Origin: Schauerella aestuarii
GTDB taxonomy: Bacteria > Pseudomonadota > Gammaproteobacteria > Burkholderiales > Burkholderiaceae_B
DNA: 64,000 nt
Assembly: GCF_009866805.1 (NCBI RefSeq)
Contig: NZ_SIZW01000043.1
Coordinates: 434,001 to 498,000 of the forward strand
Reading direction: 5' to 3'
Shown here: positions 8,420 to 17,750 of the stretch, piece after piece
Layout: each line of letters begins with the position of its first letter
Numbering within the stretch: position 1 is the stretch's first letter
Program-made: the position numbers and the translations under genes
The notes under the pieces: model-generated
Told to the model about the DNA's origin: nothing
Seen by the model: the letters and a program-made list of their open reading frames with translations, nothing else
Database searches by the model: none

Positions 8420-10651
8420 TCAAGTCGCCGCGCGTGTGGCGGACGAGGACCGCGACAGAAAGTGCCGCAGGCAGTTCTCGACGATGCGGGAGACGTCGTT
8501 CTCGCATCGGTTGTGCGCGAGGCTGCCCAGGAAAGTGATCGATCCTACGGCAAACAGTCCCCCACCGTGCTCGGCGACCCCCACGGCCATATGGGCGCGC
8601 ACGCCCTCGTACTTGCGCGGTATCGACGCGGCAATGGTCCACGTCAGAATTTCTTCGGGCACCAGTTTAAAGCTTGGGCCGTGATTATCCGACACACCGA
8701 CGATTTTCAGATAACTCGGCGAGCCTAATTCGGGCACGACCTGATCGAGCTCGAAGCCCGCGGCGCCGCCGCCGGACAGGCCAAAGTCGCCGAATGTCTC
8801 GCCGCTTACCCCTTCAAATAGCCACGACACCTCGGGTTCGTAGGACTCTGGAGTGCGTCGGTAGCCCACGCCCTCGAATCCGCCCTGCACGGCGAATCCC
8901 ACGCCAGCTGTGGTCTGAGGCGCGATTCCATTTCGCCGCCACATGCCGCCGTAGCCACCGTCCAACTGGTGGTAGTACTCCCCCGGCTCACTTGCCCACG
9001 CACGTATGCCGCCCTCGGCACGGCGAATCTCAAGCATGTGCGGTGCCGATGTGGGGCGCGCGATCTTCCAGTAGAACCCATTGGCGCCGAGATACATCAA
9101 ATAGCCACCTGCCTCGCGATACGCAATGAGCGCCTCGATCATGCGGCGGGTGTGATACTCGGGATGCGACCCGGTCAAGACCACATCGTAGTGCTGCAAG
9201 GCTTCCACCCCCTGGTCGTCCAGGTCTTCGTCGGTGATCACGTCGTAGTCATACCCTTTCTCCAGCAGCCAATGCGTCAGATGCGAATCCGCTGGAAAAT
9301 GGCGCAAGCCCGAGCCGTTGGGGTCGGGAAACGTCAGGTAGCCCGGTCGCATCGTCAACATCGGACGCAGTCGCGACGACAGGCTGATGCCTGCCATATC
9401 CTTGTGCCGGTTGTACGTGGATGCCCCATATTGCGTCACGACATCGGGGTTGTGAGGATAAGCCCCCCACTGCGTGATGCGCTCGGCCAATGCGCCGGCG
9501 TAGTTGTTTCGGGCGTGATTGGCGTAGGCCTGGTAGGTCAATGTGGGGGCGAGGAACAGAATACGGGCGCGCGGGCCACCGGTGGCGGGGGTGACATAAA
9601 ACGGGATGGTGTCCTGGCCTTCAGGATGCGTTACCTCCAGCCCGTACACGCCGGACGCCATGCCGGTGGGAATGGTCAGGCTCAGGCTCTCGTCCCAACC
9701 GCAGTCGGACAACGCATCGGCATGGAAATAGATGGCGGCGTACTGCGCGGGGGCAGTCTTCCAGTCCAGATTCAGGCCGGTCCAATCCGCCGATCGCACG
9801 GCACGCACAGGCATGTTGATCAAGGTCAACGCGGGCATGTCGTGACGGGTGCCGCGTATCGATTGTTCCTGCATGTCATCGGCCAAGCACCATTGCGCGA
9901 GGAGTTCAGAATGGGCGGCGACGTCAGCGCCAAGCGCCGCGTAAACCTCGGGGGCTTCCATCAGACCGTGGTAGCCGGCAACGGGATGACCAAGCCAGCG
10001 CGCACCAAGACACAGAAGGACCGGGGCCAGTCGATCGGCCTGCTCGGTCAGGTCGAGGCGAGCCGAGCGCGCGGAATCGGCGGGTGCCGCGCCTGGCGCA
10101 CCCACTGCCACCGGGGCAATGTCGAGTGCAATATTGCCCGCGCCGATATCCAGGCGCAAACGCATCGACTGCCAACGATCCTGCTGGGCGTGCAGCCCGG
10201 TGCGCAGTGTCGTGATGCGCTGGGTAGCGGCGGTGAACCTTTGCACGACGAACTCGCCATCCTCGATAGCCAGCGCGATGCCATCTTGCCCAGACGCATC
10301 TTGAAGACTGCAGACGGTTTGCATGGGATGGGCGACGAGGGTGGGTTTGATACGCAAGCGCACGTCGATGTGCTCTCGATCCTTCAATCCGGGAAGCCTT
10401 GCAATCGCGCAGGAACCCGGATGCACGTCCTGTTCGCGGCCGGCGTACTCGGCGTCAAGCGCAAAAGGCACGGCGTCCAGTCTCATCCCCGGACCGGCGG
10501 GATTCGGGTCGGCGCAATGTATGCGGACCACGCGCGCACTGAAGGGCTGATTGCCCGCCGAGGTGATCCGAAACGACAGGGACTGACCCGGCTGCGCACT
10601 CAACGGGGTGACGTAGCCCAGAATGGGAGGGTGGGTAAGGGGTGTGTTCAT
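8420..10651 (-). CDS. N,N-dimethylformamidase large-subunit-like protein
   Basis: 743 residues, close to the roughly 760 of the DMFase large (beta) subunit. An N-terminal beta-sandwich/lectin-like half (to about residue 330) precedes the catalytic half. As I recall, the Paracoccus enzyme uses a mononuclear iron held by Tyr399, Tyr440 and Glu521, with His519 nearby. Here TYQAY supplies Tyr376 and HPEY supplies His496/Glu498, at the same constant offset. The second tyrosine (Tyr413 or Tyr438) cannot be assigned by eye. The small DMFase subunit is not encoded next to it, so the substrate need not be dimethylformamide; another N-substituted amide is possible. It follows the Liv-type transporter genes (75-base gap) and precedes the LacI regulator. 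Confidence 0.82.
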   Translation of the reverse strand: MNTPLTHPPILGYVTPLSAQPGQSLSFRITSAGNQPFSARVVRIHCADPNPAGPGMRLDAVPFALDAEYAGREQDVHPGSCAIARLPGLKDREHIDVRLRIKPTLVAHPMQTVCSLQDASGQDGIALAIEDGEFVVQRFTAATQRITTLRTGLHAQQDRWQSMRLRLDIGAGNIALDIAPVAVGAPGAAPADSARSARLDLTEQADRLAPVLLCLGARWLGHPVAGYHGLMEAPEVYAALGADVAAHSELLAQWCLADDMQEQSIRGTRHDMPALTLINMPVRAVRSADWTGLNLDWKTAPAQYAAIYFHADALSDCGWDESLSLTIPTGMASGVYGLEVTHPEGQDTIPFYVTPATGGPRARILFLAPTLTYQAYANHARNNYAGALAERITQWGAYPHNPDVVTQYGASTYNRHKDMAGISLSSRLRPMLTMRPGYLTFPDPNGSGLRHFPADSHLTHWLLEKGYDYDVITDEDLDDQGVEALQHYDVVLTGSHPEYHTRRMIEALIAYREAGGYLMYLGANGFYWKIARPTSAPHMLEIRRAEGGIRAWASEPGEYYHQLDGGYGGMWRRNGIAPQTTAGVGFAVQGGFEGVGYRRTPESYEPEVSWLFEGVSGETFGDFGLSGGGAAGFELDQVVPELGSPSYLKIVGVSDNHGPSFKLVPEEILTWTIAASIPRKYEGVRAHMAVGVAEHGGGLFAVGSITFLGSLAHNRCENDVSRIVENCLRHFLSRSSSATRAAT

Positions 10652-10726
10652 GCGCTTCCAGGGTTGTTCGATGGAGATGATGGGAGGGCAGTCGTATCCG
10701 CCTGGAAGGGGCAGAACGGCCGGCGC

Positions 10727-11422
10727 TCAGTGCACCGCGAGGTATTGCTCCAGACGGCCTGGGTTGGCGCGGCCTTCGGCACTGGTGAAGGTGTCGGCCA
10801 CGGCGCCGTTCTCAAGCACGACCACCCGATCGGCGATGTCCAGCGCCATACTCAGATTCTGTTCCACCAGCAATATCGTCAAATCGTCTTGCTTGAGCGC
10901 GTTCAGCACGCTCGCTACCGTCTTCACCATGATGGGTGCCAGCCCTTGCGAGGGTTCATCCAGCAAAAGCAGGCGAGGTCCCATGGCCAACCCGCGCGCC
11001 ATCACCATCATTTGCTGTTGTCCACCGGAAAGTTCACCGCCTTTTTTCTTCAATAATTCTTTCAGCAGCGGAAAAAGATCCATCAGTCGATCGAGCGTGT
11101 AGGGTGAGCCTTCGCGATAGCCAAGAAGAATATTCTCCCGCACGGTCAGCAGAACGAACGGGTCGCGGGTTTCGGGCACCAGGGTCACGCCCAGTCGTGA
11201 GATCGCCTGCGGCGGGCTATGGGAGATGTCGTTGCCATCCAATGTGATCGAGCCCTGCGCCACGTTGTTCAACCCCATGATGGAGCGCAGCGTCGTCGTC
11301 TTGCCGGCGCCGTTACGGCCCAGCAGTGCGACGACTTCACGCGCGCCGATGTCGAAAGACACATCGTGGATCGCCTGGCTGGGACCGTAGAAGGTGTTGA
11401 TCGAGTTCACCTGTAGCAGCAT
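10727..11422 (-). CDS. livF: Branched-chain amino acid-type ABC transporter ATPase LivF
   Basis: Cytoplasmic ATPase of 231 residues in a HAAT-family importer. It has Walker A GRNGAGKTT, a Q-loop region (TLVPETRD), signature LSGGQQQ, Walker B RLLLLDEPSQGLAP and the H-loop region LLVEQN. The ATG at 11422 follows the livG stop by two bases. Together with LivG it powers the LivHM channel. Given the formamidase-like gene next door, the cargo may be an amide or amino-acid-like compound rather than leucine; this is inference from context. Confidence 0.93.
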   Translation of the reverse strand: MLLQVNSINTFYGPSQAIHDVSFDIGAREVVALLGRNGAGKTTTLRSIMGLNNVAQGSITLDGNDISHSPPQAISRLGVTLVPETRDPFVLLTVRENILLGYREGSPYTLDRLMDLFPLLKELLKKKGGELSGGQQQMMVMARGLAMGPRLLLLDEPSQGLAPIMVKTVASVLNALKQDDLTILLVEQNLSMALDIADRVVVLENGAVADTFTSAEGRANPGRLEQYLAVH

Positions 11423-11424
11423 GG

Positions 11425-12177
11425 TCAAAGTCCAAAGTAGGCAGCGTGCACTGCCTGGTTCTGCGATATCTCGGCGGCCGTGCCGGCAGCGATCAGCGCG
11501 CCTCGGTTCATGACATGGATGCGATCCGAGATCTCCATGACGACGTTCATCTTGTGTTCGATCATGACGATGGTGTACTCCGTTTTGATCGATGCAATGA
11601 ACGTCTTGACGCGCTCGGTCTCCCGCTGCGACAAACCGGCCGTCGGTTCGTCCAGCAGCAGGATCTCGGGTCGGGTGGCAAGCGTGACGGCGATTTCGAG
11701 CAGGCGCTGATCGCCATACGACACCGAACGCGCCAAGGTGTGCTCGTATTGTTCGAGTCCGAGCTTCGAAAGGAGTTGGCTGGCTTGTGCGCGCAGCGCG
11801 TCGTAATGCTCGACACGGCGCCACCAGCCGATGCGCCCGCCATGGGCGGCGCGATAGGCAGCCAACCAGACATTTTCCTGGAAAGTCAGATCCAGATAGA
11901 CGCTCGAGATTTGATAGGATCGGCCCACGCCACGCCGGGCGATCTGGTGCGGTTTCAGTTTTGTGACGGTGTCGCCTTTGAGCAGGATCTCGCCGGAGGT
12001 GACGGGCAGGTCGCGCGTGAGCAGGTTGAATAGGGTGGTCTTGCCCGCGCCGTTCGGCCCCAGGATGCTGTGCAGCATGCCGGGCTCGAACCCGATCGAG
12101 AGATCTTCGATTACCACGTTGGCACCGAACTTCTTGGTGACGTTTCGCGCTTCGAATGCGTAGGTATTTGCGGTCAT
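11425..12177 (-). CDS. livG: Branched-chain amino acid-type ABC transporter ATPase LivG
   Basis: 250-residue ATPase. Walker A is GPNGAGKTT, the signature VSYGDQRLLE replaces the common LSGGQ as is usual in LivG, Walker B is EILLLDEPTAGLS, and the switch histidine is in MIEHKMNVV. The start ATG at 12177 overlaps the livM stop (ATGA). The FQENVWLAAY segment is typical of LivG-type subunits. It is part of the five-component importer encoded at 10727-15290. Confidence 0.94.
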   Translation of the reverse strand: MTANTYAFEARNVTKKFGANVVIEDLSIGFEPGMLHSILGPNGAGKTTLFNLLTRDLPVTSGEILLKGDTVTKLKPHQIARRGVGRSYQISSVYLDLTFQENVWLAAYRAAHGGRIGWWRRVEHYDALRAQASQLLSKLGLEQYEHTLARSVSYGDQRLLEIAVTLATRPEILLLDEPTAGLSQRETERVKTFIASIKTEYTIVMIEHKMNVVMEISDRIHVMNRGALIAAGTAAEISQNQAVHAAYFGL

Positions 12178-13145
12178 GGAGCGCTCCGCTCGCCGCGAGC
12201 GCCCGTGACGAGACGCCGTACGCGGTCGAATAGTTCGATGGCACCGCCTTTCAGGAACAGCACGACGAGGATGATGAATACCCCGAAGAGCAGCGGCCAG
12301 CGGGCCCACATCAAGCTGAAGAAACCTTGTAGCCAGATGAAGATCGCGGCGCCGATGACGGGGCCGAATATCGACGACATGCCGCCGATGATCACCATGA
12401 AGACGGCCGTGCCCGAACTGTGCCAGGAGATCGCATCGATAGGCATGATGCGATAGAGCATCGCGAAGAGGGCACCTGCGACACCCGACGCCGCGCCAGC
12501 GACCACGAAGGCCAGCAGCTGTGCGCGATACACCGAAAAACCCAGCGAGTCGGTACGGCGCATGTTTTGTTTGGCCGCGCTGAGCACCAGCCCCAGCGGA
12601 CTGCGCATCATCTGGTAGAGCCCCGCGAAGACGACGACGAACAGCACCGCGCAAAGCACGTAGAAATTCACGTGATTCGACAGGTCGATCTTGCCCACAC
12701 CGGGCACCGTGATGTCCGGTCGCCGGATGCCGCCCAGACCATCTTCACCGCCCGTGACACTGTGCCAGCTATAGGCCAGATAAAAGATCATCTGATTGAA
12801 GGCAAACGTGAGCATCATGAAATAGATGCCGATTCGCTTGATGCTCATCATGCCCACAACCAACGCGGCCACGGCGCTGCCGAGTGCCGCGAGGAGCAGG
12901 CCCACGAAAAGCGGCACGTCGGTGTTGATGTAGAGATAACCCGCGATATAGCCACCGACGCCGAAGAACGCGGCCTGGCCAAACGAGTAGAGACCTGCAA
13001 CGCTGATAAGGAGATACGTTGCCAGTGCAAAGATGCTGAAGATCACGATCTCGGTCGCGATGTTGATGGGCATGCAAAATGGAGCGATGAGCGCAAGCAC
13101 GGCCGCCACGGCGGACATCAGGTAAGTGGATGGTTTGCGTTGCAT
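12174..13145 (-). CDS. livM: Branched-chain amino acid-type ABC transporter permease LivM
   Basis: Inner-membrane permease of 323 residues with about nine hydrophobic segments. The LivM signatures are visible: YSFGQAAFFGVGGYIAGYL near residue 55 and TGGEDGLGGI near residue 130. Start and stop overlap the neighbouring genes by one and four bases, so translation is coupled with livH and livG. Confidence 0.93.
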   Translation of the reverse strand: MQRKPSTYLMSAVAAVLALIAPFCMPINIATEIVIFSIFALATYLLISVAGLYSFGQAAFFGVGGYIAGYLYINTDVPLFVGLLLAALGSAVAALVVGMMSIKRIGIYFMMLTFAFNQMIFYLAYSWHSVTGGEDGLGGIRRPDITVPGVGKIDLSNHVNFYVLCAVLFVVVFAGLYQMMRSPLGLVLSAAKQNMRRTDSLGFSVYRAQLLAFVVAGAASGVAGALFAMLYRIMPIDAISWHSSGTAVFMVIIGGMSSIFGPVIGAAIFIWLQGFFSLMWARWPLLFGVFIILVVLFLKGGAIELFDRVRRLVTGARGERSAP

Positions 13146-14005
13146 TAGCGTTCCCCGAAAAGTCCCTGGGGACGGATCATCAGCGTGGCAACCATCGCCA
13201 CATAGATGAGTACGGTGCTGGCCGAGGGTGCAAATACCGATGACACGCTCTGAATCACGCCAACGAGAATGCCCGCGGCGAGCGCGCCGTATAGCGATCC
13301 CAGTCCGCCGATGACCAGCACGACGAACGCAATCGACAACATCTCTGCGCCCATCGTGCTATTGGCGCCAAGCAGCGGCACCACAAGGCCGCCGGATAGT
13401 CCGGCCAAACCCGTGCCCAAAGCAAATCCGGCGGTGATCAGCCTGGAGACGTCAATCCCCAGGCACTGCGCCATCTCACGTTTATCGATCCCAGCGCGAA
13501 TCTGCGACCCCAGACGGGTGCGTTCGATGAGCAGCCAGACGGCAGCAATCGTGAGTGCCGCCATCAAGCCGTTGAACGCGAGGTACTTTGGCAGATAGGT
13601 GAAACCCAGGTCGAACGCGCCCTGCAGCCACTCCGGCGGCGTCACGCTCAGCCCCACCGTACCCCAAACGATGATGATCAACTGTTCGAGTATCAACGCG
13701 GTGCCGAAAAGAAAGAGCAGCTGATAAAGGTAAGGGCCATTCATGAGCCGTGCGACACCTAGTTTTTCCACGATGGTGCCCACGACGGCCGGTGCGATGA
13801 ACGACAACGCCAGAGCAAGGGCGAACGGCATGCCCGCATGCATCGCGGCGTAGCAGACATAGGCGCCCAGCGCGTAGAACGCACCGTGCGCGAAGTTGGG
13901 CACATTGAGCAATCCCTTGATGATGGAAAGCCCGAACGCGGTGAGCGCGTAGATCATCCCGATCGCCAACCCGTTCAAGAGTTGTGCGGCTAACAAAGAA
14001 ATCAT
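13145..14005 (-). CDS. livH: Branched-chain amino acid-type ABC transporter permease LivH
   Basis: 286-residue permease with about eight membrane segments. The opening LLNGLAIGMIYALTAFGLS, the NFAHGAFYALGAY motif and the late GGLGSLYGALAAGILVGVIQ segment are LivH hallmarks. Its TAA shares one base with the livM ATG. The solute-binding protein gene ends 64 bases upstream. Confidence 0.94.
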   Translation of the reverse strand: MISLLAAQLLNGLAIGMIYALTAFGLSIIKGLLNVPNFAHGAFYALGAYVCYAAMHAGMPFALALALSFIAPAVVGTIVEKLGVARLMNGPYLYQLLFLFGTALILEQLIIIVWGTVGLSVTPPEWLQGAFDLGFTYLPKYLAFNGLMAALTIAAVWLLIERTRLGSQIRAGIDKREMAQCLGIDVSRLITAGFALGTGLAGLSGGLVVPLLGANSTMGAEMLSIAFVVLVIGGLGSLYGALAAGILVGVIQSVSSVFAPSASTVLIYVAMVATLMIRPQGLFGER

Positions 14006-14069
14006 GGTCGACCTTTCGGCAAGGGGACTGCGGGTATGCGGCGCGCCCGCGTCCGAATACGTTGTGGCA

Positions 14070-15290
14070 TCACACGGTGCGTTTGCACTGATTCAGCTCA
14101 GGAGGCTGCGGCGTATCGCCTTGGGCGACGATTTTTGCCAGGTCGAATTCGTTTTTCATGGCGTCCGGTGCCTTGCACTCGACGACGTAGTAGGGCCGTT
14201 GCGTCTGGTGCGTGCGCGCGTCGATCTGCGTAGGACCAAAGATGCTGTCGAACTGCATGCCTTCCAGCGTTTTGATCACAGCTTCCACGTCCGTGCTCTT
14301 TGCTTTATCCATTGCCAGGAACAGGGTTCGCATCGAGTCGTAGCCGTACGCTGCGGCATACGACGGCACGTTCTTGTACGCCTTCATGTAGCTGTCCACA
14401 AAGGCTTTGTTTACCGGAGTGTCGATATCCTGGTAGTAGTTGAGGCCAAGGATCATTCCTGTGCGCATGGCGGGCGAAAGCTCGCGTAGCTGTTCGACTT
14501 CCAGGGTCCAGGGGCCGACGATCTGAACGGTCTTGACCCCGAAACTTTGAAATTGACGAACGGCCGATACGGCATCGGCACCTGCCGTCAGCAAGCAAAT
14601 GATGTCGGGGCGAGTGGACAGTGCCTTGGTGAAGTACTGCGTGAACTGGCGTTCGCCGGAGGGATGGTTGTCGTTGCCGACCAGTTCCAGGCCAAGCTCC
14701 TTCGCGGCAACTTGCGTGTAGTGCAGCAGCGATTGACCAAACGCGTAATCGGCGGTGATGGTGTAAATCTTCTTTTTGTCGGGAAGGGTTTTGCTCACGT
14801 ACTCCAAGGTTGCGCGCAATGCCGTGTAAGCATGCGCGGACCACTGAAACGTATACGGGCTGCAGCGTGACCCCGTGAAGTCTTCCGACCCGCCCGCGGC
14901 GAATTGCAACACCTTTTCCTGGCGTGCAACCTCCAACTCGGCCAGGCCGACGCCGCTTGAGAAGTTCCCCATGAAGTAACTCAGCTTGTCCGACGCGATC
15001 GATTCGGTGAGTCGTCGAACCCCCACGGCTGGCTTGCCTTCGTCATCGCGCACGATCAAGTTGATTTTCTTGCCGAGTACGCTGCCGTTGCGTTCGTCGA
15101 TGGCCAGACGCGCACCCTTGAGTACCAAGTCGCCGGCATAGGCAAACGTTCCGGTTTGCTGCGAGATCACGCCCATCGTCAGCGTATCGCCGGCGCCTTG
15201 CGCCCACGACACGCCCGACAGCGATGAGCCCAGCGCCGCCACGCCAGCTTTGAGAATAGTGCGTCGATCGATTTTTTTACTTGAAGTCAT
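14070..15290 (-). CDS. ABC transporter substrate-binding protein (LivK/AmiC type)
   Basis: Periplasmic binding protein of 406 residues. The N-terminus has twin arginine-like DRRTILKAGVAALG followed by a hydrophobic stretch and a cleavage site near SWAQ-GA, so export by Tat or Sec is possible. The mature part begins LTMGVISQQTGTFAYAG and has the two-lobed leucine-binding-protein layout (YGYDSMRTLFLAM near the end). It delivers cargo to LivHMGF encoded downstream. LivK relatives bind branched amino acids, amides, urea or aromatic acids, so the sequence alone does not fix the ligand. Confidence 0.9.
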   Translation of the reverse strand: MTSSKKIDRRTILKAGVAALGSSLSGVSWAQGAGDTLTMGVISQQTGTFAYAGDLVLKGARLAIDERNGSVLGKKINLIVRDDEGKPAVGVRRLTESIASDKLSYFMGNFSSGVGLAELEVARQEKVLQFAAGGSEDFTGSRCSPYTFQWSAHAYTALRATLEYVSKTLPDKKKIYTITADYAFGQSLLHYTQVAAKELGLELVGNDNHPSGERQFTQYFTKALSTRPDIICLLTAGADAVSAVRQFQSFGVKTVQIVGPWTLEVEQLRELSPAMRTGMILGLNYYQDIDTPVNKAFVDSYMKAYKNVPSYAAAYGYDSMRTLFLAMDKAKSTDVEAVIKTLEGMQFDSIFGPTQIDARTHQTQRPYYVVECKAPDAMKNEFDLAKIVAQGDTPQPPELNQCKRTV

Positions 15291-15376
15291 GGTGGTTCCC
15301 CTTGGCGCCGCGTATTCGCTGGGCGCATTGCCTACGATTGATGATGCGGGCTCCGCATGCGAGACCCGCCTGTTGG

Positions 15377-16735
15377 CTACGACGTAAATCCCATTTCTGC
15401 ACCGAAGCTGACCAGACCGCTTTCCAGCCGTTGCAGCAGCACATCCATTTCCGCTGCCGTGATCACCAGCGGCGGCGCGAGCAATGTGGCGTTGTTGAGC
15501 GGTGCAATGCCGGCGGTGTATACGATCAGGCCGGCACGAAAACAATGTGCTGTGAAAACGGCATTCGCATTCAAGCCAGCATCGGGCGGTGTCTTATCGA
15601 TCGCATCGGTCACGAACTCGAAGCCCCATAACAAGCCGCGTCCGCGCACATCCACCATCCACGAAAATTTCTCAGCCAGTTTTCTGAGGCCAGCCTCGAG
15701 TTGCTTGCTGCGCGCGGCAACGTTTTCAAGGACGTTCTTCTCGCGCATGTAGTTCACGACAGCCAGGCACGTCGCGGCACTTAAAGGATTGGCGCTGAAG
15801 GTGTGTCCGAAAGGCACCGTCTTTCCGTTGGCACGGAACGCATCGATGATGCGCTCATGGAATAGCACTGCACCCATGGGCGTGTAGCCGGAGGTCATCC
15901 CCTTGCCGGTCGCGATCATGTCCGGTGCGATGCCATCGTGGTCGCATCCGAACCAGGCGCCTGTGCGGCCCATGCCGGTGATCACTTCGTCTGAAATCAG
16001 CAGCACGTTGTGACGGTCGCAAATCGCTCGAAGCGCGCGCATGTAGCCCACGGGCGGCGTAAGCGCGCCACCCGCCGCACCCACGATAGGTTCGACGATG
16101 ACAGCAGCGACTTTGTCCGCGCCGTATTCGCTGATGATGCGGTCCCAGACCTTCGCCCCATGATCCTCTGCATCTGTACCGGAGAGCGGAAAGCGGTAAG
16201 GGTACGGCGGGGGGGCCACGGCAAACGTGTGCAGCAGATTACCGTAATCCGAACGGCGAGCGGCATGGCCTGACATCGACAGTGCCCCCATGGTCATGCC
16301 GTGATAACTGATGGCCCGGCCCAATACGTGGGTCTTGCCCGGCTGACCCTGATCGCGCCAATACTGCTGTGCCGTGCGCATGGCAAGTTCCGTCGCCTCC
16401 GATCCACTATTGACGAAGAAGGCGTGGCTGACACCCTCGGGCGCCAGCTCGACGAGCGCCGCGGCCAATCTTTCAGCGGGTTCATTCGTGAAGTGCGAGC
16501 GATAGGTGAAACACACCCGCTCGGCTTGTTCGTGCATGGCGTCCAGCACCTCTCGAACGCCATGCCCGATTGAGACCGTCATTGCCCCACCGGAGCCATC
16601 CAGATAGTCACGGCCATGACGGTCGTAGATGTAGACGCCCTGAGCGCGATCCACCAAGGGCAACTCAGCCCCAAGCGGCTGCTTGAGCAGGGTGACCATG
16701 TTAGATTCGTTGAATACGTATTCAGTATTGGACAT
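15377..16735 (-). CDS. Class III PLP-dependent aminotransferase
   Basis: 452-residue omega-amino-acid/diamine-type transaminase. The visible landmarks are NSGSEATELAMRTA, the phosphate-binding SYHGMTMGALS, the PLP-pyridine contact LLISDEVITGMGRTG and the Schiff-base lysine in IATGKGMTSGYTPMGA. The ATG at 16735 was chosen; an in-frame TTG at 16798 would add 21 residues but lacks a conserved counterpart. It is the first gene of the transporter/formamidase operon, so it probably acts on an amine or amino acid imported by the transporter or released from an amide; this is inference. A perfect 14-base palindrome overlaps codons 4-8. Confidence 0.92.
   Translation of the reverse strand: MSNTEYVFNESNMVTLLKQPLGAELPLVDRAQGVYIYDRHGRDYLDGSGGAMTVSIGHGVREVLDAMHEQAERVCFTYRSHFTNEPAERLAAALVELAPEGVSHAFFVNSGSEATELAMRTAQQYWRDQGQPGKTHVLGRAISYHGMTMGALSMSGHAARRSDYGNLLHTFAVAPPPYPYRFPLSGTDAEDHGAKVWDRIISEYGADKVAAVIVEPIVGAAGGALTPPVGYMRALRAICDRHNVLLISDEVITGMGRTGAWFGCDHDGIAPDMIATGKGMTSGYTPMGAVLFHERIIDAFRANGKTVPFGHTFSANPLSAATCLAVVNYMREKNVLENVAARSKQLEAGLRKLAEKFSWMVDVRGRGLLWGFEFVTDAIDKTPPDAGLNANAVFTAHCFRAGLIVYTAGIAPLNNATLLAPPLVITAAEMDVLLQRLESGLVSFGAEMGFTS
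16711..16724. promoter_or_regulatory. Candidate LacI-type operator O1
   Basis: TGAATACGTATTCA is a perfect 14-base inverted repeat centred on CG, the layout typical of LacI/GalR-family operators. It lies at the very 5' end of the aminotransferase gene, the first gene of an operon that ends with a LacI-family regulator. The same half-site recurs 130 bases upstream. Confidence 0.55.
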
Positions 16736-16840
16736 GTTTTCTTGTCTGGCCTTTGCGATTTGGTTAAAAATCGTGCAGATAAGCCTTGTAAATGGCAAGC
16801 GGGCTGTTTTTTTGCGCTGAAGATTGAGATGCGCCAGGAC

Positions 16841-16854
16841 TGAATACGAATTCT
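16841..16854. promoter_or_regulatory. Candidate LacI-type operator O2 (imperfect)
   Basis: TGAATACGAATTCT shares its first eight bases exactly with O1 and has a weaker right half. It lies about 105 bases upstream of the aminotransferase start. The 130-base centre-to-centre spacing from O1 would suit looping repression across the operon promoter; this is inference. Confidence 0.4.
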
Positions 16855-16973
16855 ATCGAAATGCGTTGTGTGGGATATGGGGGTTTTCCCGTTAGGGGTG
16901 AACGGGTGCTCGAGCGTTGACATGACCCTGTGCATGGTTCGCGGCCTGCGATGGCATCTGAAGCGCATCAGGA

Positions 16974-17015
16974 TAAAAAAAAGCGGATGGCAGCCGCATG
17001 GGCGTCCATCCGCTT
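16974..17015 (-). terminator. Rho-independent terminator of the OmpA-like lipoprotein gene
   Basis: On the minus strand the 10-bp stem AAGCGGATGG/CCATCCGCTT (loop about 15 bases) is followed by a run of eight T. It starts 17 bases beyond the stop codon of the lipoprotein gene and insulates it from the aminotransferase operon promoter. Confidence 0.9.
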
Positions 17016-17031
17016 CGATACGACGACTGGT

Positions 17032-17673
17032 TTACATCTGCGTCGCGTACAAATAAATCTCAACGCGACGATTCGTCGCACGTCCTTCGGCAGTGCTGTT
17101 ATCGGCGATCGGATCGGTGGCACCGCGACCCTCGGTGGTGAGTCGGGTTGCACCCACGCCTTGCTTGGCAAGATAGCTGGTCACGCTACGCGCGCGATTC
17201 TCGGAAAGCGTTTGATTGTGCGCGGCGGCGCCGGTGCTGTCGGTATGTCCGACGGCCTTGGCGCGCAGCTCGGGATGCTGCACCAGTGCGCGTCCCACGC
17301 TATCGAGCACGGGCAACAAGGCAGGCTTCAAGTCCGCACGATCGGTATCGAACGACACATTGCTCGGGATATTGACCTTGAGGCTGCCGTCGGGCATTTC
17401 CACCACGTCGATGCCCAACGACGATGCGCCGGATTGCTGCACGTCGTCTTTCACCACCTTCCAGTTGTAGCCCACCACGCCGCCGGCGACGGCACCAATG
17501 CCCGCGCCGATCGCGGCGCCTTTACCCTGGCCGAATATGGCACCGATCCCTGCACCCAGTGCAGCACCTGCGCCGGTACCTACAGCCGTATTGTTTTGCT
17601 GCTGGGTCGCGCACCCGGTCAGCAAAAAGCCTGCAGTCGTTAAGCACACGAGATGTTTGGATATGGTTTTCAT
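17032..17673 (-). CDS. OmpA-family peptidoglycan-associated lipoprotein
   Basis: 213 residues. Start at the ATG at 17673 (MKTISKHL), because it gives a proper lipoprotein signal with lipobox LTGC near residue 22; an upstream in-frame start would bury it. Residues 35-75 form a glycine-zipper segment (GTGAGAALGAGIGAIFG, GAAIGAGIGAVAGG) likely to insert in membrane. The C-terminal OmpA domain holds VGHTDSTG and LSENRARSV, with the peptidoglycan-binding NRRVEIYL at the end. This is the YiaD-like arrangement: an outer-membrane lipoprotein anchored to the wall. It is transcribed alone, 77 bases after the LysR gene, and closed by its own terminator. Confidence 0.92.
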   Translation of the reverse strand: MKTISKHLVCLTTAGFLLTGCATQQQNNTAVGTGAGAALGAGIGAIFGQGKGAAIGAGIGAVAGGVVGYNWKVVKDDVQQSGASSLGIDVVEMPDGSLKVNIPSNVSFDTDRADLKPALLPVLDSVGRALVQHPELRAKAVGHTDSTGAAAHNQTLSENRARSVTSYLAKQGVGATRLTTEGRGATDPIADNSTAEGRATNRRVEIYLYATQM

Positions 17674-17750
17674 AGCTGTGACTCCCAAAGTCTGAATGTG
17701 CCGCAAATTCAGCGACCTCGGGCGATAGCAAGTAGCGCGCCGATACACCC

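Noticed and set aside
8969-11056. 695-codon plus-strand frame opposite the formamidase-like gene
   Set aside because: Its length reflects codon bias of the real minus-strand gene; no recognisable domain, and it crosses the intergenic region into livF.
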